Origin: Plasmopara viticola
Lineage: Eukaryota; Oomycota; Peronosporomycetes; Peronosporales; Peronosporaceae
Length of the DNA stretch: 64,000 bases
Assembly: GCA_001695595.3 (NCBI GenBank)
Contig: MBPM02000076.1
Location: 248,001-312,000, forward strand
Reading direction: 5' to 3'
The translations under genes and the position numbers were made by a program. Below the pieces are notes generated by a model. The model was not told the origin of the DNA, did no database searches, and saw only the letters and a list, made by a program, of their open reading frames with translations. Each line of letters opens with the position of its first letter. Within the stretch, counting starts at the first letter, position 1. Shown here in pieces: positions 1 through 10,968 of the stretch.

Positions 1-205
1 GTTGCGCTTTAATACTTTTAATGATTGAGGAAGACACGGGGTAGGGCATATTTTGTGATGTATTTGATCGGGCTTAATAAAATTAAAAGAATCAACATCA
101 AAGAGATCCTCCGTGAACACAAAGGCGACTACATGCGATGCATGAAAGTTTAGAAGACATTCATCACGGTGTTATATCGCAGTTCTACCATTGTGCACAA
201 GCAAA

Positions 206-655
206 ATGACTGCTCGCAATTTGGTCGAGCTGATCATGACGACGAACAATGAGAATATTCTAGAAACATCAGTCGAAGGCCAACAATTCAGTGTAGCGGA
301 GGAATATTTTGCACGCAAGCAAGACAATTCGTGCTTCCGTGGTCTTAAAAAGACCTGCCGGACTCAATCATTCATTGATAATTTTGCTGCGTGTCTCATG
401 AATGTGGATGTCCAAGAGGATTTGATCAAAGCCTTGACTGCTGAAGCTTTAGCCGACATGGCGAAAGCCTCCCAAGATTTAAGCAAAGCGTTTTGGTCGG
501 ACATCGCGAATTCTACACGCAAAGAGATCAAGAGTGATCCTTATTTTGTCGTAGAGAAGTGTATTTTAATTGCTAGAAAGTGCGCTTACGAGTCCTACAA
601 AGAATGGTCCGCAAAGAATAATGAGATAGTGACACGGCTTACATTAGCATCGTAG
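206..655 (+). CDS. Hypothetical protein, 149 aa
   Basis: An open frame of 149 codons from the first ATG at 206; an upstream TTG in the same frame at 191 is not a likely start. The product is mixed helical, with a short cysteine-bearing stretch (motif GLKKTCRTQSF) and no signal peptide, membrane segment or domain that I recognise. Its C-terminal half (FVVEKCILIARKCAYESYKEW) looks like an amphipathic helix. It lies at the window edge beside a decayed gene and a transposon-like element, so it may be a remnant or an accessory protein. I cannot assign a function. That it is a real gene is inferred only from its length and protein-like composition. Confidence 0.35.
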   Translation: MTARNLVELIMTTNNENILETSVEGQQFSVAEEYFARKQDNSCFRGLKKTCRTQSFIDNFAACLMNVDVQEDLIKALTAEALADMAKASQDLSKAFWSDIANSTRKEIKSDPYFVVEKCILIARKCAYESYKEWSAKNNEIVTRLTLAS

Positions 656-779
656 TCGAACATAGAGCCAAAAATACTTGCTTCTGGAAGGTGCAATATA
701 GCTGTAGTGACTTTGTTCATACATTGCATTTTTTGGGGTCACAATGTATATCACTTGCAATGTGCAAGGGATTTTAATA

Positions 780-1529
780 GTGTCAGTATCTCTCGTATTT
801 TGTCGTTGAATTTGGCAATCCGGGTGCAGTTGACGTCTTAATACCGAGTTGATACGATGCCAGCACAAGATCATAGCGTCCTCTTTGTTCGTCCGGTCTT
901 CCATATCATTAAGGAATAGAAAATGATTTGGGCTTGGACGACTTCAAAATCGCAAAGTCCAGCTGAGAACTGCGAGCAACAACTGCAATATCATTCTTCA
1001 ACGCCTATGACACCATGCTTCTCACAGTGTGTTGCTCGGTAAGATTATGGTCTTTTGTCACCGCTTAAGTCGGGCTAAATAATACACCCATTCCAATAAA
1101 CGTGTGATCTTCGTCTTTTCCGTCTTCATCAACGATCACGACTACTGCCTTTTCGACTTGCTCTTGAAATAACGTAAATCGCTTTCTGCGTGCCGACGTG
1201 CTCGCACAATGAGCGCATCTTTTTTCGAACTATTTAACAATGTAATCGACGTAGCCCCTGCTTCGCATTGAACGCCGCTCTGTCCGCGTATACTACGAGG
1301 TCAGCCGCATCAAAATTGCGAGATTGTTTCGACATTTGACCTTCACAGCATCTCGCAAAGAATTCACATCTTCAACATCCACGCCAACAGAAGTCACCGA
1401 AGTCACCGCTTCGCACTTTTGCGCCATCGCTTTCTTCTCATGCGGCAATTTCGAGAATACACTTACTTGGGAATTGACCTCAATCTGACAGCGGACGGAA
1501 TGACATATTTGTGTGACATCCGTCCGCAC
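780..1529 (-). pseudogene. Decayed Crinkler-like N-terminal module plus trypsin-like peptidase
   Basis: Reading down the minus strand, 1529-1293 encodes a segment with the motif DVEDVNSLRDAVKVKCRNNL, which resembles the ubiquitin-like header found in some oomycete Crinkler-type proteins. The frame then slips by one base near 1320, and the next frame shows FDAADLVVYADRAAFNAKQG. A further slip and stop codons follow. From about 1165 down to 1070 another frame reads VVVIVDEDGKDEDHTFIGMG, then a segment like the beta-strand and catalytic-His region of trypsin-like peptidases (AVTKDHNLTEQHTV). DFAILKSSKP at about 960-920 matches the Asp-containing 'DFAILK' strand. The chain fades by about 780. At least three frameshifts or stops show that it is dead. 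The domain naming rests on remembered family patterns and is moderate; the decay is directly visible. Confidence 0.5.
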
Positions 1530-1571
1530 ATCGTTCCTGGTAGAGTACCCCTAGATACCCTTCGAGGCACT

Positions 1572-1713
1572 ATATAGTACATCACGATGAATATATAGTA
1601 GATGTTCAATATAATACGCTGTAAGAGTGTCTAGGGGTACTCTCGAGCCCTCTTTAGGGCTAGGAGGGGCAGACGATTCACTCATGATTTGATTGTTTGG
1701 TCATTCATCATTT
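1572..1713 (+). repeat. Left terminal inverted repeat of the Uma2-like element
   Basis: This arm matches the reverse complement of 2752-2862. It starts with atatagtacatcacg, then carries about 32 extra bases absent from the other arm, then resumes with ctgtaag and continues to the end of the shared block at tcattcatcat. Just outside, 1543-1567 carries a copy of the tip in the other orientation (agtacccctagatacccttc), so 1543-1641 can fold back on itself. Confidence 0.7.
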
Positions 1714-1762
1714 TACTGACGATGAAGTAAGGGTGGAATTATTGATACTGTAATAATAAAGT

Positions 1763-2665
1763 TTAGTAAAAAAAAACTTTTATGGATGTATCCACGAGTG
1801 TGAAAATGGACCAAACGTCAATGAAAATGTCTGGAAAGTCTCCTCGTGGTGCATTAACAGGCCGATTGGTTCTGGGCAATAGTGCAGCATCAAACACATC
1901 AGCTGCAGGAATTTGCACGAACGGATTATTTCCAGCAATCCAAGGAGTTAGCAGTGGGACAGGCATTGACACCAAAGGCAATGGTCGACGCTGACGGAAG
2001 GGATCGAGTGCATTTAATGTGCGAATATCAAGCGGAGCACTTCTAAAGCTCACTTGATCCGCAACCACCACTCGCTTTCTTGCCCGTCGATAAAGAATTG
2101 CAACGCAGGCAAATGTTCCATTCACATGGCGGCCAAAAAACTTGGTAAGAAGCACAGCGTTGAGCTGTAAGATTAGTTCAAAGTATTGTCGGCAAAACGT
2201 TTGGGCCCTTGGAATGCTTCGGTTCGAAAATTCCACTTCGACAATCAGTCGTGGAGCAACGGGATCGTCGCTAGCTGAGAAGAACTGTGGTCCAAGAGCT
2301 GTATCGGGGCGTCGAATGACACGTCGCCCTGTAGTGGAAAATCGCATATCCATTTTTCCACCACCTGCAGCCAAAATAACGCCAGTATTGACGGCGTAGT
2401 TGTCCAGTTGTCCAATGACTCATGCCACAGCGCGTTCATGCGCACGCCCCTGCACTTTCATGATCACCAAATCTGCTAATCTTTCATCTCCGAGATATCG
2501 GGCTTCGATAAACATCGAGCGAAAATAGTTAAGAAAACTCTTGAGCCATTTCACCACCGAAAAACGAGCCACGACAACTTCCACGTCTTCTTCACCATCT
2601 TCGATCCTCCTTTTGAATTCTGCAATCGCTTTTTCCAATTGTAATGCGGTCACATTTCCTTCCAT
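1763..2665 (-). pseudogene. Uma2-like PD-(D/E)XK endonuclease, one in-frame stop
   Basis: ATG at 2665. The first 81 codons run to a TGA at 2422-2420, and the same frame continues without other stops to 1763, so one nonsense mutation interrupts an otherwise open frame of about 300 codons. The upstream part has the His-containing helix typical of Uma2-type nucleases (GRAHERAVA just before the stop). Downstream are RRPDTALGP, which supplies the PD of the active site, and PRLIVEVEFSNRS, which supplies the E-x-E. These are the expected catalytic positions of the PD-(D/E)XK fold. The gene is the only one in the inverted-repeat element that surrounds it. A readthrough or restart protein from the Met at 2338 would still contain the PD and E-x-E residues but lack the first helices. 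Nuclease assignment is by motif; function in mobility is inference. Confidence 0.6.
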
Positions 2666-2751
2666 TGACTATTAGCCTTGCTGGACTGCAGACATTGGTG
2701 TGGCGTTAAACGAGAACACTGCCGCTTCCTTTCCCACTTCTCGGGAATGGA

Positions 2752-2862
2752 TTGAATGATGAATGACCAAACAATCAATTTATAAGTGGATCGTCCGCCC
2801 CTCCTAGCCCTAAAAAGGGCTCGACAGTACCCCTAGACACCCTTACAGCGTGATGTACTATA
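2752..2862 (-). repeat. Right terminal inverted repeat of the Uma2-like element
   Basis: Inverted counterpart of the left arm at 1572-1713. Shared blocks include atgatgaatgaccaaacaat, gcccctcctagcccta and agtacccctagacac. The two arms differ by scattered substitutions and one ~32-bp length difference. Confidence 0.7.
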
Positions 2863-2967
2863 TGGATAGTACGTGTAGGACCTGAAAAAACGAAAGTTGA
2901 GTCGAAAATTAAGATCATCCAACCATAACTTTGCTATTTTTGCAATCACCCAATCATTATTGCATGA

Positions 2968-3804
2968 ATGGAGGTAACTTTTAAGAAGAAGAGCAAGCGC
3001 TCGAAGGCTGGCCGGAAACGTTCCGTCAAGTCTTTCGATGCTACTACCGCTATTTCTGACGAAGATGCACGCGAATGTGATGAAATTGATGAGATTCAGC
3101 GCTCCATCGAAGAACTACGCGAGGATCAGCGACTTCGAGACCAGGTGTTGAGAGAAGAGCTTGTCACACCCAAGCCCGAGACAGCCACAAACACACAAAA
3201 GAAGGCAAAAATGTCAACTGACATAAGCCAGTATGGTTTACATGATTCAAAAAAAGACGGCTCTGCCAGTCAGAAATTGTTGACGCTGCTAGATGGGCAA
3301 TTTACGGGTCAGAGCACTACAACCGACAAGGACCAACACGAGGAGCTCATGAACAAGTTTATAGAAGAGAGACTGCAGAGAAAGAGAAAAGCTGACACAA
3401 GTTATGATGTAGGAGGGGCAGACAATGCAGTTGTAGCTCTCAAGACTGCAGAGGATAAGTTGTTTGAGTTGCCAGAGCATTTAAAGCCTCACCTACCGAG
3501 CACCAAGACTTACGACGACGCAGCAGAAGGAGGTATGCTAATGGGGAATGCAGGCATTGCTGAGGTTGAACTTCCCGCTTCGTACACGAAGGAGACAGAG
3601 ACATTGGTGAAAAGAGCGTTGGAATTGAAAAAGTCAGATTCTTTGGCTAAATTGAATCCGATCGGAGGACTCGCAAGCTCAGTCGTGCCGGGCAATTTTA
3701 GCACCGATTTTAATCGCCACAGAACAGATTATGTCGCGGGAATAAAACATCTAAATAGAGGCAAGGATAATAGAGCTGAAGATGAAAGGCGGCGTGGGTT
3801 TTAA
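2968..3804 (+). CDS. C9orf78/TLS1 family protein (Hep59 domain), spliceosome-associated
   Basis: Single-exon gene of 278 aa. The family (human C9orf78, fission yeast Tls1) binds the spliceosomal helicase Brr2 and influences splice-site choice; in yeast it also affects telomere and heterochromatin factors through splicing. The sequence shows the family layout: a basic N-terminus (KKKSKRSKAGRKRSVK), a central acidic helix, the hallmark block HEELMNKFIEERLQRKR at about residues 124-140, and AEDKLFELPEHLKPHL at about 160-175. A conserved C-terminal segment with NFSTDFNRHRTDY follows. The length is close to the human protein (289 aa). The start is the first ATG and the next upstream DNA is an element end, so part of the promoter may derive from, or have been displaced by, the element. 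Confidence 0.85.
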   Translation: MEVTFKKKSKRSKAGRKRSVKSFDATTAISDEDARECDEIDEIQRSIEELREDQRLRDQVLREELVTPKPETATNTQKKAKMSTDISQYGLHDSKKDGSASQKLLTLLDGQFTGQSTTTDKDQHEELMNKFIEERLQRKRKADTSYDVGGADNAVVALKTAEDKLFELPEHLKPHLPSTKTYDDAAEGGMLMGNAGIAEVELPASYTKETETLVKRALELKKSDSLAKLNPIGGLASSVVPGNFSTDFNRHRTDYVAGIKHLNRGKDNRAEDERRRGF

Positions 3805-4065
3805 TGGCTGTGTAGATGAGCAACGCACGAGGAGGTTTTATCAGGTGGGTCGTTCGTTGCATTAGAAAAACTAAACCGTTTTTTTAGTAAACAAAGCAGC
3901 TGGGTAATTGATACGAATGTCTAGCTTTTTAAAGGGTGAAAGTTACAATTAGAAGTAATCAAACATTGTAGTCCTTGCTTTTATGACATCGCCAATATTC
4001 GCTATTAATTGAATATAGTGTCTGACGCCACGTCACGACGAGCAAGTCCATCGATTAGAATCAAC

Positions 4066-5125
4066 ATGAGCTGGCTGTGGGGTAATGAGACGGCAGAACA
4101 GGCGCAGTTTGTGGTGAGTGCGTTACAGAGTGAGCTTGACGAGCGCGAGAGAAAAGTAAAGGCCTTGGAGGCAGCACTCCGGCGCGAGCAGCACGATATG
4201 ACGTCGCTGCTAGAGGATGAGGTCAAGGACCTGGAAGCGCGACGGAAAGTGATTGAGAAAGAGCTAGCAAGTGTGGATGCGCTGATCAAAGAAAAGCAAA
4301 AGCTTATTTTAAAGAGTAAAAGTGACAAAAAGAAGACAAAGAGCACCAAAAGCAAGACAGTTTCCTCGCCGAAAGCAATGACAGTCAGAGACCAAGTAAA
4401 CATTCAGAGCCAATTAAAGCAGAACGGTAGCGACACGGTGCAGTCTGCAATGACTGACAATAGTCAATCGACAAAGGTCGCGAGGTAGGTACATGAAACA
4501 AATTGCAACAGACAGCAGAGTTACCTATGCTATTTTGGTGCTAGTCCTGATGCAGAGAAAGCGAATGGTGTGTTGCCAATGGACAAGAATTTAAAGATGG
4601 TGGCAAAAGAAGAGCCTAATGTGGCTTTTATTATACAGCGTAGCAATGTGAGTGATGGTGTAGGAATTGCCGTTAAATTGCTTACGGTGTTTGTGTCGGA
4701 TGTAGAACTCAAATACGGTCGTGTATGCTGGATGCAAGTCATCCGATGGCAAGTCGCTCGACGCGACATCACCGATCAAAGTGTACTGGATCATGTACGA
4801 AAAGGACGGCAATCCGCGCGAAGACCTCAATATGATTGAGCGAAACACGGCGTATGGTGTGACGTCCAAGCCATCCGATGTGCCGGGCGAACACGTGCTG
4901 GAAATTGCGTCGCTGCATGATCGCGATTGTATACTTCGCTTGGACCAGCACGGCAATGTAGTGGCATTGAGCACGGTCAATGGCAAAAAAAACATGCTGT
5001 TGCGGCGTGTATTTGTACAGATGACCACAAGTTGGGGCATCCCAACAGTAGACTTCGTTGAAATTTTCGGGGTAGATCCAAAAACCTTTGAGCCAGTATA
5101 TGAAAAGAAAATTATCAAGAGATAA
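4066..5125 (+). CDS. Coiled-coil protein with C-terminal DUF4833 domain (spliced; may be two genes)
   Basis: ATG at 4066 opens MSWLWGNETAEQAQ, then a long charged coiled coil (about residues 15-90) and a lysine-rich linker. The frame stops at 4488. From about 4519 a second coding segment begins (YFGASPDAEKANG) and reaches VAFIIQRSN. A clear 58-nt intron follows (4648-4705, GTGAGT..TAG). The last exon runs to 5125 with PIKVYWIMYEKDG and LNMIERNTAYGV, the recognisable DUF4833 core. Joining of the two parts is plausible by an intron at 4396-4518 (GTAAAC..CAG) or 4485-4520; both keep the frame. Alternatively the DUF4833 protein starts alone at the ATG at 4579. DUF4833 has no well-established function. 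Domain call is good; the fusion is inference. Confidence 0.6.
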
Positions 5126-5188
5126 AGGAGCTCAATAGTTCAAGCCGCAATTCTATATTTTATTATTGACATAGTGTAACGGCGGCAT

Positions 5189-6329
5189 CTAGAAGGCACG
5201 GCGCATCATCACGAGGGCTGCAGCACCAAGTGTAGCTCCCAGTATGCCACGCAAAATGTCTTCAGGTAAACCCTGGGTAATGTATTTGGAGGTAACGTAA
5301 GCTCCAACAGCCATTGAGCCTCCGATTCGAACTGCACTGGGTAAGTGAATAGACTTGGCGCGTAAATTGAAAATGGTCGACGACGCAGCCGTGGGAACTA
5401 CAGAGAGCAGTGAAGTGCCGATAATGGTAGCTTGTGGCATGTCACTTGCAGCTGTGATATAAGACGTGATGAGGATCCCTCCTCCAAGGCCACAGAGTCC
5501 CGATATAAAGCCAGCAGCAGCGCCAGCGACGACATACTTGGTGTTTATCATGACAAATCTCGTTAAATTCGCGTTAACGCGCTCCTTGTATTCCGCCGAG
5601 ACTGCAGCAGACATTGCAGCAATTGACGCACGCTCGTCACCGTCGCTACTGATTTTGTACGCTCTCATCAGGTCCTTTTGCTGAGGTACATAGAATTGAA
5701 GATCCAGCGGATCTTGACTGTCACTCCATTTTGGCATATACCGGCTATTCTTGAGGAAAAAGAGAGGCGAGCTCAGTAGCATGGCTGATCCTACTACGAA
5801 CGAAAGGGTTTTGCTTGAAAGATGATGCGCAGTTCGTACGCCGTACTTCGTCGCAATGATAGCTGGAATAGTTGTGGCTAAAGCTAATGGCACGTTACAT
5901 GCTCCTGCCTCAAAGTAATTCCACGCACCCACAGAGGCCGCGATGGCCACAGCACCTAGCGACGTTCCATTAATGGTTTGCTGCGATAAAGATGTGAACT
6001 TGGCCATTGCCTACAGATGACAATGAGAATCGAGTCAGGGTGGCAATTATACGGTTCAGCCTGGTGGTGATGCCCACGGGAATGAGAATGATGCCTCCAC
6101 CAACGCCCGTGAGCGCGGATACGACACCAGCCGCGCCACCTATAAGAGCAAGCTCGATATGAGAGAAGGATTCCAAGCCCGAGATTGCTCGTATCGTCAT
6201 ACCAAATGCTACACCTACGCCGAGTGGAATTGCAGCGTTTACACTTTGCCCTTTACTTGCTGAGCAGAGAACACGGCAGCCATGCAGGCTGGTGTAGGCA
6301 CTACTGCGGCGGAGTGAGCAGGCGAGCAT
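5189..6329 (-). CDS. TSUP (TauE/SafE) family membrane transporter
   Basis: Two exons, 6329-6078 and 6010-5189, with a 67-nt intron (GTGGGC..TAG) joining ILIP to AMAKFTS in phase 0; about 357 aa. TSUP proteins move sulfite, sulfoacetate or related organosulfur anions across membranes. The family's duplicated glycine motif is present twice, VSALTGVGGGIILIP in exon 1 and SGLCGLGGGILITS in exon 2, each followed by hydrophobic helices. The ATG at 6329 gives an Arg/Ser-rich N-terminus (MLACSLRRSSAYTSLHG) that could be an organelle-targeting peptide. A frame-linked TTG upstream is not used. The promoter is shared with the small divergent ORF at 6446, and an inverted CCAAT (gattgg) lies at about 6428. 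Substrate is not determined; the sulfite oxidase gene 7 kb away makes a sulfur anion reasonable. Confidence 0.75.
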
Positions 6330-6445
6330 CTTTAGTATAATAAAACCACAAAAGTGCAAAAAGCCGTGTTATATACAGGTACGTTGTCTCAGATGATATA
6401 TACTTTGAATCCTATACCATCACGCTGATTGGTAATAATCCAAAA

Positions 6446-6670
6446 ATGTTGTCGAGACGACTGACCAAGAAGGCGTCGAGGAAGGCAAAAGCCTTGGCCA
6501 AGACAGTAATATCGCAGCAGCTTCCAGCCCATAATTCAGCAGAGGATACATTTAGTAATCCATGGAGCCACTTTAAGGCTTTCCAAAGCATGGAAGACTA
6601 CATGGACGTCACGCTTCTCCAATACAAGAAACGAGATGGGGATAGTGGAGACAGCACGGAAGAGCCATAA
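6446..6670 (+). CDS. Small conserved-looking protein, 74 aa
   Basis: ATG at 6446, 74 codons. The N-terminus is strongly basic (MLSRRLTKKASRKAKALAK) and could act as a mitochondrial or nuclear targeting segment. The middle has several aromatic residues (NPWSHFKAFQSMEDYMDV), and the tail is acidic. No family recognised. It is divergent from the TSUP gene (about 117 bp between start codons) and convergent with the MCM3 gene, whose stop lies 71 bp beyond its own stop. Its composition looks protein-like and no other frame in this gap is better, so I treat it as a probable gene of unknown function. Confidence 0.45.
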   Translation: MLSRRLTKKASRKAKALAKTVISQQLPAHNSAEDTFSNPWSHFKAFQSMEDYMDVTLLQYKKRDGDSGDSTEEP

Positions 6671-6740
6671 AGTCTACTAAAATATTTTTATATGGAATGC
6701 TTGACCTGCTTTTAGACAAAAAATCTCACTTTTATACCGC

Positions 6741-9440
<2,700 letters not shown>

Positions 9441-9591
9441 AGCGTCCCTTGAACCGCGCGCGCAAATTAAGTCAACTTTTCCCTTGTTCAAATTAAAAGG
9501 CGGTGAAACGAGGGAATCAAAAGAGTGACCGTACACGTTGCTCACGGATTGGTCAGCATTTAAAATTTAATTAACTTTGACGTGCAAAAGC

Positions 9592-10368
9592 TTACATCAA
9601 GTTGCACACCTCAGAGGTCACTCGCATTACGTGCTTCTTGACGAGCAAGTAATTGTGTGGCCGCTCCCCTTCCAAGGCCTCTTTCTTACTCTTCAAGTCA
9701 GCAATTTGTGTACACAATTGACGTCGCTCTTCATCTCGAAGTTGTGCCATACGTTTTAATTCACTGTTGATCTCAATCAGCTTTGAAACTTCTGCGTGAT
9801 GCTCCTTGGCTGTGTTGCAGATCCAGAGCACCATCTTTGTGTTGCTACGTAGTTCTTCAGGAATATCGTTTAAACCTTCGTTGCCCTCGCAGTCTACTTG
9901 CTTTAATAATGGACAATCACATAATGTGTGTGGCAGTCGCGTAAGCTTGTTGTAACCGACATTGAGTACGCGCAGATGTTGCAGACGTCCCAGCTCGGGC
10001 GGTATCATAGTAAGATAATTAAAAGCCACATTGAGATCCTCAAGTCGCTCGCAATATTGTAGCCCGCTTGGTAATTCTTTTAGACGGTTGTGGTGTAAAT
10101 CCAACTTGCGCAAGTTCACACAGCGAGCAATCTGTACTGGAATTATTTCAATGCGGTTGTTGGCTAGTAAAAGTTCACGAAGAAGCTTTAAATTGCCGAC
10201 CGATTCAGATATCTGGACGAGCTGGTTGCGCGATACATTGAGCACTAGCAATGCATGTGCGTATGTCCACACAATATCATCAAGCGTTACCCAATGGTTA
10301 TTTTGCAAATTCAAAACACCATTTTCGTCGGGTATGAGTGAAGCATCAAAAAGATCGTCATAATTCAT
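9592..10368 (-). CDS. Leucine-rich-repeat protein with C-terminal coiled coil
   Basis: Single exon, 258 aa. Residues about 38-175 form roughly six LRRs of the short cytosolic type (for example NLRKLDLHHNRLKELPSGL, HLRVLNVGYNKLTRLPHTL), spaced by 23 residues. A helical, charged segment follows (KLIEINSELKRMAQLRDEER) at about 195-240, predicted as coiled coil. There is no signal peptide or membrane segment. Such proteins usually act as intracellular scaffolds; no more specific role can be read. It lies head to tail upstream of MCM3, with about 150 bp between its stop and the MCM3 start codon, so that gap must hold the MCM3 promoter. LRR assignment is secure, biological role unknown. Confidence 0.8.
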   Translation of the reverse strand: MNYDDLFDASLIPDENGVLNLQNNHWVTLDDIVWTYAHALLVLNVSRNQLVQISESVGNLKLLRELLLANNRIEIIPVQIARCVNLRKLDLHHNRLKELPSGLQYCERLEDLNVAFNYLTMIPPELGRLQHLRVLNVGYNKLTRLPHTLCDCPLLKQVDCEGNEGLNDIPEELRSNTKMVLWICNTAKEHHAEVSKLIEINSELKRMAQLRDEERRQLCTQIADLKSKKEALEGERPHNYLLVKKHVMRVTSEVCNLM

Positions 10369-10902
10369 TAGGCGCTACTGCTGAAGCGTACTCGGATGTC
10401 TTCTTTAAGCAAGTCCAGAAATAAAATGACGTTTCAACTTTTGTTATTGCGTTGGTATCTTTGATGTGCGCAATTCTGCGTGGTTTTTAAGCAAGCAAGC
10501 CCTCTTTTATTATAAACTTTAAAAGAGCTACCAATGGCTTGAAGTCAATCCGAGACGTGTTCTCACGATATGCAGCAAGTACTGATTGACACCATCAAAA
10601 TTCCGTCGTTTGGCAAGGTGCCGCGACAAGAAGAGTCTCCCCGAACATCAGCTACGATTTTTCATAAAATTTGAACGCGCAGTCGCATGGCGTGCTGTGA
10701 TCCCAAAAATAGCAATAAAAAAGTTGCTCGATCATCTATGTCAACTGGTATAAACAATTTTTATAACATGTGCACAAGTAGACAGTTTCGTATCAACGGC
10801 ACTCGCGATGAAGCTGATTTTTGGTGCAGTTTGCCGATGCACGTTGTGGATTTTTAGCTTGGCCAAACCGTTGAAAACCATGCAATCTCTCACTCATCAA
10901 GC
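10369..10902. other. Intergenic region with no recognised gene
   Basis: About 530 bp between the divergent LRR and GH6 genes. I see no convincing ORF. It should contain both promoters. A pyrimidine-rich TCATTTTATTT on the minus strand near 10,416-10,430 could be the LRR-gene initiator, but this is weak. Confidence 0.4.
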
Positions 10903-10920
10903 GCTCACTTGACCATTTAC
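10903..10920 (+). promoter_or_regulatory. Oomycete Inr-FPR core promoter of the GH6 gene
   Basis: The sequence gctcacttgaccatttac fits the oomycete 16-19 bp core promoter, an initiator (GCTCATTYY-like) followed by the flanking promoter region (CAWTTT). It sits about 50-65 bp upstream of the ATG at 10969, the usual distance. Match by eye; transcription start not measured. Confidence 0.55.
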
Positions 10921-10968
10921 CACTCTCAACTCAACACTCTCAACTTTTTGGCTGTGTTTAAACCTCTG

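Larger units (their letters stand above)
1543..2870 (-). mobile_element. Terminal-inverted-repeat element carrying a Uma2-like nuclease gene
   Basis: Two long, nearly matching inverted arms flank a single gene. The left arm (about 1572-1713) and right arm (about 2752-2862) share, in opposite orientation, the blocks tgtctaggggtact, tagggctaggaggggc and ttgtttggtcattcatcat. The only protein between them is a PD-(D/E)XK nuclease of Uma2 type on the minus strand. No separate transposase is seen, so the nuclease may mobilise the element, or the element may be a passenger moved in trans. The right end is only about 100 bp upstream of the start codon of the next gene (2968). Exact ends are uncertain because I could not identify a clean target-site duplication. 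Family name unknown. Confidence 0.6.

Noticed and set aside
4591..5118. 175-codon minus-strand ORF
   Set aside because: Antisense shadow of the DUF4833 exons; composition is not protein-like and the plus strand has a known domain.
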